A DNA stretch of 12,732 nucleotides from Bacillus sp. JCM 19058 (lineage in GTDB: Bacteria > Bacillota > Bacilli > Bacillales_H > Bacillaceae_D): contig BAXO01000125.1 of NCBI GenBank assembly GCA_001310555.1, forward strand, positions 1 to 12,732, given 5' to 3'. Position 1 is the first letter of the stretch. Each line of letters begins with the position of its first letter. Positions 6,798 through 12,732 of the stretch are shown here, piece by piece. The notes under the pieces are model-generated. The model saw nothing but the letters and a program-made list of their open reading frames with translations. It had not been told where the DNA came from and did not search any database. The translations under genes were made by a program, and so were the position numbers.

Positions 6798-8281
6798 CTA
6801 CTTGTCAGGAAGCTGACGAATCGGATCGACCGGATCGACGATACTAGGCCGCCACCGAATCGACGGAACAGACGTCCTGACAATGATCTGCCAGGCAGCT
6901 GGTGATCAAAGGGCAAGAAGGGCCACAAGTACGGCTTGTTCAACGCTTTGATAGAAGCTAAAAACAGTAAAACGACCGTTGTCCCAACAACAAACCCCGG
7001 TAATTTAAAGAAACCGACCAACAAAATAAGCAAAATCCGTACAATTCGTAAAGAAACACCCAATTCATAGCTCGGAGTCGCAAACATCCCAATCGCACCG
7101 ACGGCGACATATAAAATAACCTCTGGCGTAAATAATCCAACATCGATCGCAATATCGCCAATAAGCAAGGCGGCAACGAGGCCCAGTGCCGTCGCAAGAG
7201 GAGTCGGGGTATGAATCGCTGCCATTCGGAGCAAATCGATCCCTAATTCAGCGATTAGGATCTGAACGATAATCGGAACGTTCGTCGTTTCTTTAGGACC
7301 AATAAAATCGAGTGCATCCGGGAGAATGCTCGGTTGTATAGTGAGAAGAAGCCAGAATGGCAAGACAAAAAGCGAGAAAATAATACCCAAAAAACGAACC
7401 CAACGTAAAAACGTTCCGACCCCGGGCGATTGACGGTACTCCTCGGCATGCTGGACATGGTGGAAAAATGTTGTCGGTGTAATGATCACACTCGGTGAAG
7501 TATCGACAAAAATCACGAGATGCCCTTCCAGCAAATGAGTGGCGGCGACATCCGGCCGCTCTGTATAACGGACGAGCGGAAAAGGATTTGCTCCTTGCTT
7601 AACGATATATTCTTCTACAATTTTGTCTGCCATTGCCAGTCCATCGATATGAATCGCTTCGAGCTCCTCCTTCGCAATCCTGACTAAGTCGGGATCGGCG
7701 ATTCCTTCTATATAAGAAATACATATATCGGTTTTCGAGCGTTCTCCTACTTGCATCATTTCGTTGCGTAGTCGCTCATCGCGAATTCTTCTTCTAGTTA
7801 ATGCCGTATTAGTGACAATGCTTTCTGTATACCCATCACGAGCTCCTCTAACAACTCGTTCGGTATCAGGCTCTTCAGGATTGCGGGATGGGTACTGCCG
7901 AACATCGATGATGAAAGCCTCTTCAGAGCCTTCGATAAGAATAAATAGTAAGCCCGAGAGCATTTGTGTAATCGCATCATCCATTGAGTTCGTTTCTTCC
8001 ACCTGCACATGGCTCAGGTGATTTTTTAGCGCCTTTCGTGCTTCACTCGCCTTTCGCCCACGCGCATCGACTTCCATCAATTCCTTAAGCAATTCGACTA
8101 CGACGAGGTCATCTGTTAAGCCGTTAACATAGTATACCTGTATCTCCTTCCCCAAAAACGGAAGCTTACGTACACCAACATCAAACGTTTTTCCCATTCC
8201 TAAACGATCGTTTAATCTAGCCTCGTTTTTTTCCAGATCACGTGAGAACAGCTCTTCCTTTTTTTCATAGGCCTGACTCAT
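6798..8281 (-). CDS. spoVAF: Stage V sporulation protein AF (GerA-like), C-terminal frameshift
   Basis: Membrane protein of the spore inner membrane, related to the A subunits of germinant receptors and encoded at the end of spoVA operons. Residues 1-290 are the soluble GerA-type region (FITDV-like FIIDVRQYPSRNPEEPDTER, TYIEGIADPDLV-like segment). Residues 295-450 hold several membrane helices, with FIGPKETTNVPI, LRMAAIHTPTPLATALGL and TPEVILYVAVGAIG. The start ATG overlaps the spoVAEA stop (ATGA), with GAAAGGAGC upstream. After residue 459 the frame is lost near 6900-6912. A one-base correction gives PAAWQIIVRTSVPSIRWRPS and an ending QLPDK with the stop at 6798. The total is then about 494 residues, matching the B. 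subtilis protein. Uncorrected, a nonsense tail runs to 6731. Context separates it from true gerAA genes. Confidence 0.92.
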
Positions 8282-8843
8282 GAAAAACCGCTCCTTTCAA
8301 TAATAAGCTCAATTGCTTTCTTCGTTGTTGGTGACCCACGACTAACCGAATCAAGACCAGCCATCTTCCCTATATCGCCAATGCCAACAACGATCGGAAG
8401 GTTCAATTCATCTAGAATGTGAACGGTATCGCCGTTTAGTCTACCGATTTCTAGATCGCGAACCCCTTCCTTGTCGACACCAAACTCTGTTAACTCACCG
8501 TAGCGGTCAATACTTATATCGACGTGCGTCCACTCGCTGGAATGGGTGGACGAAGCAACGGCCAATGCCCCTAACACATGAATTTGAGGGTGCATGAAAA
8601 CAAATCGCATCGCCTCTTCACCTACTCCCTCAGCCTTGACCCACTGTCATCAAACATGACTAGAACAGGCTCTTCCCTCGTTTGTAAAATAAGCGATACG
8701 ATTTGTTCACCCGTTAGCTTTGTCGGATTTCCCGCCGAAGCACTAATGCAGCTAGCCCCGATTTCTCGACTTACTTCTTCCACCGCTTTACGTGCCGCTG
8801 TATCTCCGTCTGTAATAAAAATGACATGGCGCCGTTCCTCCAT
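8278..8843 (-). CDS. spoVAEA: Stage V sporulation protein AE, long subunit (SpoVAEA), frameshifted
   Basis: Soluble SpoVA component made in the forespore, linked to dipicolinic acid movement; its exact role is not well defined. The N-terminal half (MEERRHVIFITDGDTAARKA, SASAGNPTKLTGEQIVSLIL, VMFDDSG) and the C-terminal half (MHPQIHVLGALAVASSTHSS, DISIDRYGELTEFGVDKEG, VVGIGDIGKMAGLDSVSRGS) lie in different frames. One G missing near 8634 (AAGGCTGAGG) explains this; the corrected join reads DDSGSRAEGVGEEAMRF. I prefer ATG 8843 because AAGGGGTGA stands 5 nt before it. A GTG at 8852, overlapping the spoVAEB stop, is the alternative. The corrected length is about 188 residues. The stop overlaps the start of spoVAF. 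Confidence 0.9.
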
Positions 8844-8848
8844 ACCCC

Positions 8849-9202
8849 TCACCCCTTCGGCTTAAAGACAAGGGCTGTCAAAAAGCTGAAAAGGATCGTG
8901 GCCGATATCCCGACCGAGGTCACTTCAAACACGCCCATCCCGATGCCAAGAAAGCCATAGCGTTCCCCTTCAGCCATTGCACCATGAACGAGGGAATGCC
9001 CAAAACTCGTAATCGGAACCGTTGCCCCGGCTCCTGCAAAATCGATTAAACGGTCATAAAGATGAAAACCATCCAGTAACGCACCGGCAACGACTAGCGT
9101 GCTTAACGTGTGGATTGGCGAAAGCTTGCCGACATCCATAAGCAATTGACCAATGACACAAATTATTCCTCCGACTAAAAAGGCAGCTAAATACTCTTCC
9201 AT
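8849..9202 (-). CDS. spoVAEB: Stage V sporulation protein AE, membrane subunit (SpoVAEB)
   Basis: Intact 117-residue membrane protein, one of the three most conserved SpoVA proteins, needed for uptake of dipicolinic acid into the developing spore and its release in germination. It has three or four hydrophobic segments ([20 protein letters not shown] near the N-terminus, [12 protein letters not shown], and a C-terminal helix ending LTALVFKP). The family loop [20 protein letters not shown] is present. It starts 2 nt after the spoVAD stop, with its GGAGGT inside the last codons of spoVAD, so the two are probably translationally coupled. It is paralogous to SpoVAC, with which it shares the GAGAxxPVTxF-type motif. 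Confidence 0.95.
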   Translation of the reverse strand: MEEYLAAFLVGGIICVIGQLLMDVGKLSPIHTLSTLVVAGALLDGFHLYDRLIDFAGAGATVPITSFGHSLVHGAMAEGERYGFLGIGMGVFEVTSVGISATILFSFLTALVFKPKG

Positions 9203-9204
9203 CT

Positions 9205-10212
9205 TTATACCTCCATTTCAAATGAGACGGCATGAGCGATACATGGGATCGTCTCTTTCTGATGGAGCATTAAAGAATTCATTAAAGCTCCGGTTGCCAC
9301 GACTAATAAACGCTTCATGCGCCCTCTTTGCATTTCTTTAAATAAATGGCCGTACGTGACAACAGCAGAACAGGCTGATCCGCTCCCTCCCGAAAAAACT
9401 GGCTGCTCAGGATGATAGATCATAACACCGCAATCCTCATAATTATTTTTTAAAAGATAGCCCTTTTCTTGTAATAGCTTGCGCAAAATTCCGCTCCCTA
9501 CTCGGGAGAGATCTCCCGTTACGATACAGTCATATTGCTCAAGCGTCAGCTCCGTATCGTTTAAATGAGCAATAATCGTATCTGCAGCAGCAGGTGCCAT
9601 CGCAGAGCCAAGATCTAAAGCGTTTGAGACTCCCATGTCGATGACTTTTCCGATCGTCGCCTGCTTCACGCGGATCGTTGATTTTTTTTGCCCCAAAAGG
9701 ACAGCACCGGCACCGGTTACAGTAAAAGTAGACGCCAGATCGCGCTGCGTTCCAAATTCTGTCGGGTAACGAAACTGCCTTTCTGCCGTTCCGTTATGGC
9801 TGCTCGTTGCCGCGATCGCAGATTGACCGTAGCCGCCATCGATGATTAAGGCTCCTAAGGCAAGTGACTCCATGGAAGTGGCGCATGCTGAAAACATCCC
9901 AAGAAACGGAATGGCCAGCTCCCTTGCCGTATAATTTGAGGTAACGATTTGATTAAGCAAATCGCCTGCCAAAAGAAAGTCAATTTCATCCTTGGAACGA
10001 TTTCTTTTGCGCAAACAGATGTCAATTGCATCGAGCAGCATTCTTCTTTCTGCCAGCTCCCAGCTGTCCTCTCCACAGGAAAGCTTGTCATAATGCTTGT
10101 CAAAGTCGAATTGTAACGGTCCTTCTCCCTCCAGTGGTCCGACCACTGTACCGACCGACTCGACATAGACTGGATTTGTAAAATTCCACGTTTGCTTCCC
10201 GATCCGTTTCAC
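9205..10212 (-). CDS. spoVAD: Stage V sporulation protein AD (dipicolinic acid-binding, thiolase fold)
   Basis: Intact 335-residue protein at the spore inner membrane that binds dipicolinic acid directly and works with SpoVAC and SpoVAEB. It has the fold of beta-ketoacyl synthases/thiolases: [13 protein letters not shown] [16 protein letters not shown], a Cys at about residue 110 in [14 protein letters not shown] (the thiolase nucleophile position), [32 protein letters not shown] and [19 protein letters not shown]. The start is GTG at 10212, supported by GAGGAGAG 7 nt upstream and by the match of [11 protein letters not shown] to the family N-terminus. The gap to spoVAC is 55 nt. No sign of frame damage. 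Confidence 0.96.
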   Translation of the reverse strand: MKRIGKQTWNFTNPVYVESVGTVVGPLEGEGPLQFDFDKHYDKLSCGEDSWELAERRMLLDAIDICLRKRNRSKDEIDFLLAGDLLNQIVTSNYTARELAIPFLGMFSACATSMESLALGALIIDGGYGQSAIAATSSHNGTAERQFRYPTEFGTQRDLASTFTVTGAGAVLLGQKKSTIRVKQATIGKVIDMGVSNALDLGSAMAPAAADTIIAHLNDTELTLEQYDCIVTGDLSRVGSGILRKLLQEKGYLLKNNYEDCGVMIYHPEQPVFSGGSGSACSAVVTYGHLFKEMQRGRMKRLLVVATGALMNSLMLHQKETIPCIAHAVSFEMEV

Positions 10213-10267
10213 CGCTTTTCTCTCCTCTACAGAAATTACGTTACTCTCGATATCGAGCTTATCTTCT

Positions 10268-10729
10268 TTAGTGAATTAACATTTGCACGAGTAATCTCGT
10301 TAGCCCGACGAGATAAGCCGTCAATACGCCAAAAGCTATAATTGAGCCTGTCAGCTTGAACATATTTGCACCGATCCCGTAAACAAGACCTTCGCTGCGA
10401 TTTTCCATCGCTGCACTCGTCATCGCATTCGAAAATCCTGTCACCGGAACAAGCGAACCGGCTCCAGCTATTTGACCAATCCGATCGTAAAAACCTAAGC
10501 CAGTAGCGAGCGCAGCTAATAAAATTAACGTAGCGAGCATCGGACTCATCGAATCCTCCTGCGTAATCGGAAAATAGGCTAAATACAAATTACTGATCCA
10601 CTGCCCGAAGGAACAAATCACACCGCCGATGACAAAAGCCTTCAGACTATTTTTAACGACAGGCCGCTTCGGCTGATACAATTTAATATTTTTTTTGATA
10701 AAGCTTCTTTTCATCGCGTAGCATGTCAC
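10268..10729 (-). CDS. spoVAC: Stage V sporulation protein AC
   Basis: Intact 153-residue membrane protein and first gene of the spoVA operon here. SpoVAC is a known membrane channel component for dipicolinic acid in B. subtilis and has been described as mechanosensitive. A basic tail (KNIKLYQPKRPVVKN) is followed by a helix (KAFVIGGVICSFGQWISNLY), a second (LATLILLAALATGLGF), the motif YDRIGQIAGAGSLVPVTGFS, and a C-terminal helix (GSIIAFGVLTAYLVGLTRL). Start is GTG at 10729, preceded by GGGAG at 6-nt spacing; the internal ATG at 10714 has no ribosome-binding site. A sigma-G promoter lies about 35-40 nt upstream of the start. Confidence 0.95.
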   Translation of the reverse strand: MTCYAMKRSFIKKNIKLYQPKRPVVKNSLKAFVIGGVICSFGQWISNLYLAYFPITQEDSMSPMLATLILLAALATGLGFYDRIGQIAGAGSLVPVTGFSNAMTSAAMENRSEGLVYGIGANMFKLTGSIIAFGVLTAYLVGLTRLLVQMLIH

Positions 10730-10769
10730 ATCATACTCCCAAAACCGTCATTGTTTGTCGCTGTCTGCT

Positions 10770-10799
10770 TAGTATGCTTGCTTGCAACGTAATTCATTC
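10770..10799 (-). promoter_or_regulatory. Sigma-G promoter of the spoVA operon
   Basis: On the minus strand GAATGA (10799-10794), 17-nt spacer, CATACTA (10776-10770). This matches the forespore sigma-G consensus GHATR / CATNHTA at every specified position. Transcription would start near 10763, about 34 nt before the spoVAC GTG. In B. subtilis the spoVA operon is also sigma-G dependent, but there the promoter lies before spoVAA. Confidence 0.85.
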
Positions 10800-11119
10800 C
10801 TTAAAACCCTGTAACCGGACAGAGGATTTTCATAGAAAAAAAGGCTAGTGCGAAATTCCGAGGCTGAGCAATTGTGCGATTGCCCAAAATTCAACTGGCA
10901 ATCAGGGTGAGGTCGAATCCTTGAACAGGTTCACTATTGCGGGAATATTGCCCTCTTAGGATCGGGTGTCGGAGTACGAAAAGAGCGTTCTCGCACCAAC
11001 GCGACTGACTTCGTTCCTTTCGGCTTTAAAGCCGAAACTGTTTGGCAGAATACGTGCAAAGCTAGCGATTGCTCGTTCGTATGTCGTGTTTTCTTTGTGC
11101 GAGAGGCTGGAGAAAGAAC
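10800..11119. other. Gene-free stretch where spoVAA and spoVAB would be expected
   Basis: About 320 bases between the sigF terminator and the sigma-G promoter. I find no translation resembling SpoVAA or SpoVAB on either strand, and no framed ribosome-binding site. It holds an imperfect stem just upstream of the -35 (AAAATCC...GGGTTTT, about 10802-10831), a paired GGCAAT/ATTGCT element (about 10881-10898), a 20-bp palindrome (11018-11037), and otherwise unremarkable mixed-composition sequence. Confidence 0.5.
11018..11037. repeat. Perfect 20-bp palindrome
   Basis: TTTCGGCTTT followed directly by its reverse complement AAAGCCGAAA. It can be a binding site for a dimeric protein or a small stem without a loop. 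It is not followed by a T tract on either strand. Function unknown. Confidence 0.6.
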
Positions 11120-11153
11120 AAAAAAACCGACTACGTCTTCTTGACCTAGTCGG
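11120..11153 (-). terminator. Intrinsic terminator of the spoIIA operon
   Basis: The minus strand forms CCGACTA/TAGTCGG (7 bp), extended inside by GTC/GAC across a G-G mismatch, with loop AAGAA and a direct TTTTTTT tail. It begins 8 nt after the corrected sigF stop and separates spoIIA from spoVA. Confidence 0.92.
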
Positions 11154-11161
11154 CACGTGTT

Positions 11162-11928
11162 TTATTTTTCTCCCATTTCCTCTTTCATGTGTTCGAGTAT
11201 TTTCTTTTCGAGCCTGGATACCTGAACCTGAGATATGCCTATCTCACTGCAACTTCTGATTGCGTTTGATCTTTGTAATAGCGCAAATAAACAATGAGAC
11301 GCTCCCGTTCATCCAGCTCGCGAATCGCTTCTTTCAAGGCAATTTTGTCAAACCATTTAGCCTCGGTCTGATCAGCAATTTGATCGAGAAGCGTAATCGG
11401 ATCGCCGTCGTTTTCATAAACCGTTTCATGAATAGAGGAAAGAGAGCGGCTGGCTTCGCCTGCAAAAACGACTTCCTCTGGAGTAATTTCAAGCTTTTCG
11501 GCAATTTCATTAACGGTCGGAGTTCGGCCCAACGTTTTCGTAAGCTCATCTTTCATCTTGCGAATTTTATTGCCAAGCTCCTTAATTGAGCGGCTTACTT
11601 TGACCGTACCGTCATCGCGCAAAAATCGCTGAATTTCTCCGATAATCATTGGTACTGCATAGGTTGAAAACTTCACATCGTAGCTCAGATCAAATTTGTC
11701 AACAGACTTAATCAAGCCGATACAGCCGATCTGGAATAAATCATCCGCTTCATAGCCTCGATTCATAAAGCGCTGAACGACCGACCAGACGAGGCGCGTA
11801 TTTCGGCTGACAATTTTGTCACGTGCCTCTCCGTCTCCAGCTTGACTTTGTTGAATGAGCTGCTTAACCTCTTCATCACTCAAATGGACTTCCCGCTGCT
11901 GCTTTCCTTGTTTTACCTCGACATCCAT
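11162..11928 (-). CDS. sigF: RNA polymerase sporulation sigma factor SigF (C-terminal frameshift)
   Basis: Forespore-specific sigma factor, the first compartment-specific regulator of sporulation. Region 2 is clear: NRGYEADDLFQIGCIGLIKS, DKFDLSYDVKFSTYAVPMII, GEIQRFLRDDGTVKVSRS. Region 3 follows (LGRTPTVNEIAEKLEIT), then SSIHETVYENDGDPITLLDQ and region 4 (LIVYLRYYKDQTQSEVA). The frame breaks near 11241-11248, where one base is missing. Corrected, the helix-turn-helix continues as IGISQVQVSRLEKKIL and ends at 11162, giving 255 residues, the same length as in B. subtilis. Uncorrected, the protein stops at 11239 in the middle of the -35-recognition helix. I use ATG 11928 (MDVEVKQGK) with AAGGGG 8 nt upstream; a TTG two codons earlier is unnecessary. 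The gap to spoIIAB is 31 nt. Confidence 0.95.
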
Positions 11929-11959
11929 AGGCAAAACCCCTTAATTACAAATTGCTTTG

Positions 11960-12382
11960 CTATTTGTAAGTTGCTTTTTTTAAGTACACGGTTGTACCAA
12001 TCATTGGCTCGGAAACGACCTTCATTTCGTCCATAAAGTTTTCCATGATCGTAAAGCCCATCCCTGAGCGCTCAAGCTCCGGCTTCGTTGTGAATAGAGG
12101 CTGCCGCGCTTCATCCAAATCCGTAATCCCTACCCCTTCATCACGGATCGTTAACTCCATCAAACCTTGATCGAGCGACACGTATATATAGACCATCCCA
12201 TCTGGCTGACTGTTGTAGCCATGAATAATCGCATTCGTGACCGCTTCAGATACGACCGTTTTAATTTCTGTCATCTCATCCATCGTCGGGTCTAGCTGCG
12301 CGATAAAAGCACCTACCGCGACCCTTGCAAACGATTCATTATCGCTGACTGCTGAAAACTTCAAATTCATCACATTTTCCAC
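11960..12382 (-). CDS. spoIIAB: Anti-sigma F factor, serine kinase SpoIIAB
   Basis: Intact 140-residue GHKL-fold ATPase that binds and inhibits SigF and phosphorylates SpoIIAA. Visible are the N box [11 protein letters not shown] (46-56), the G1 motif DEGVGI (81-86) and the ATP-lid/G2 region [20 protein letters not shown] (97-116). Start is GTG at 12382, 2 nt after the spoIIAA stop, with GGGGGTGG 7 nt before it inside the end of spoIIAA, so coupling of the two is likely. An in-frame ATG at 12370 would remove four residues. Confidence 0.96.
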   Translation of the reverse strand: MENVMNLKFSAVSDNESFARVAVGAFIAQLDPTMDEMTEIKTVVSEAVTNAIIHGYNSQPDGMVYIYVSLDQGLMELTIRDEGVGITDLDEARQPLFTTKPELERSGMGFTIMENFMDEMKVVSEPMIGTTVYLKKATYK

Positions 12383-12384
12383 GG

Positions 12385-12732
12385 CTAAGCCACCCCCAGT
12401 GTTGCGAGCGCAAATTGTTCATTTTCCTCAAGGCGAATAATTTTGAATAGACCTGACATCTCAAACAATCGATTGACAGTCGGGGAAATGGCACAGACGA
12501 CCATCTCTCCTTCATTCGCTTTTACCCGTTTATATCGCCCTAAAATGACGCCCAAACCGGAACTATCCATAAATGACAGCCGTTCCATATTGAGAACAAT
12601 GTGTTTAATATCAGTATCAGCCAGCTTCTCATCAACCTGATTCCGTAAATGTTCCGCCGTATGATGGTCTAGTTCGCCTTCTAGCGAACGAGCAACACAC
12701 GCCCCTTGCTTTCTAGATCAATAAACAAGCTC
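12385..12732 (-). CDS. spoIIAA: Anti-anti-sigma F factor SpoIIAA (edge of window, frameshifted)
   Basis: STAS-domain protein; in its dephosphorylated form it binds SpoIIAB and frees SigF. The conserved phospho-acceptor serine lies in [17 protein letters not shown]. Other family segments are [37 protein letters not shown] and the end FALATLGVA. The first residues read [16 protein letters not shown] in another frame; one base is missing near 12683. The first window base (12732) appears to be the G of the start codon, as the family begins MSL, so only two bases of the gene lie outside. The corrected length is about 116 residues. The operon promoter (sigma-H in B. subtilis) is beyond the window. 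Confidence 0.94.

Noticed and set aside
6798..8281. Interpretation of spoVAF as a germinant-receptor A subunit (gerAA/gerKA)
   Set aside because: It overlaps spoVAEA and ends the spoVA operon, has the length of SpoVAF, and no gerB- or gerC-type genes follow.
10901..10920. GGCAATCAGGGTGAGGTCGA, superficially like a T-box antiterminator region
   Set aside because: It lacks the conserved GGGTGGNACCGCG core and specifier elements, and the strand is opposite to the downstream genes.
10956..11259. Open frames on both strands in the gap between sigF and spoVAC
   Set aside because: They overlap the sigF terminator or the sigF 3' end in the antisense direction, or lack start signals; no resemblance to SpoVAA, SpoVAB or other proteins.
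1..12732. CRISPR arrays, tRNA or rRNA genes, prophage genes or a defence system
   Set aside because: No regularly spaced repeats, cloverleaf or rRNA signatures, and no recognisable phage or defence proteins; the only mobile sequence is transposase debris at 1542-2132.

Overview
The window comes from an endospore-forming member of the Bacillaceae. The evidence is the gene order: spoIIAA-spoIIAB-sigF, then spoVAC-spoVAD-spoVAEB-spoVAEA-spoVAF, then lysA and ppiB, which is the classic Bacillus chromosomal arrangement. The proteins read very close to the Bacillus subtilis family members. Every recognised host gene lies on the minus strand, so the biological order runs from the right edge of the window to the left.

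Right part (about 12732 to 10268). The spoIIA operon encodes the anti-anti-sigma factor SpoIIAA, the anti-sigma kinase SpoIIAB and the forespore sigma factor SigF. It ends in a strong intrinsic terminator (11120-11153). About 320 bases without a recognisable gene follow, and then a very good sigma-G-type promoter (10770-10799) just upstream of spoVAC. The genes spoVAA and spoVAB, which sit between sigF and spoVAC in B. subtilis, are absent here.

Middle part (about 10729 to 5013). A compact spoVA operon (AC, AD, AEB, AEA, AF) encodes the dipicolinic-acid channel components and the GerA-like SpoVAF, with tiny gaps or ATGA-type overlaps from spoVAD onward. Downstream, lysA (diaminopimelate decarboxylase) has a leader that I recognise as a lysine riboswitch (6442-6714) followed by an intrinsic terminator (6383-6412). 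This riboswitch carries an extra hairpin of about 90 nt inserted in its P2 arm, while the L2-L3 kissing pairing is kept.

Left part (about 4950 to 1). A DUF2264 gene is inserted between lysA and ppiB. It is followed by ppiB with its own promoter and terminator, a VOC (glyoxalase-fold) gene, a plus-strand graveyard of fused transposase fragments (IS110-like N-terminus joined to an IS1182-like C-terminus), and the 5' part of a sugar ABC-transporter permease gene running off the left edge.

A caution applies to the whole window. At least eight host genes (permease, VOC, ppiB, lysA, spoVAF, spoVAEA, sigF, spoIIAA) are broken by single-base indels, many of them in homopolymers, and each is restored by one or a few one-base corrections. 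Because sigF and lysA are among them, sequencing or assembly error is the simplest explanation. For these genes I give the extent of the corrected gene and state where the frame breaks.
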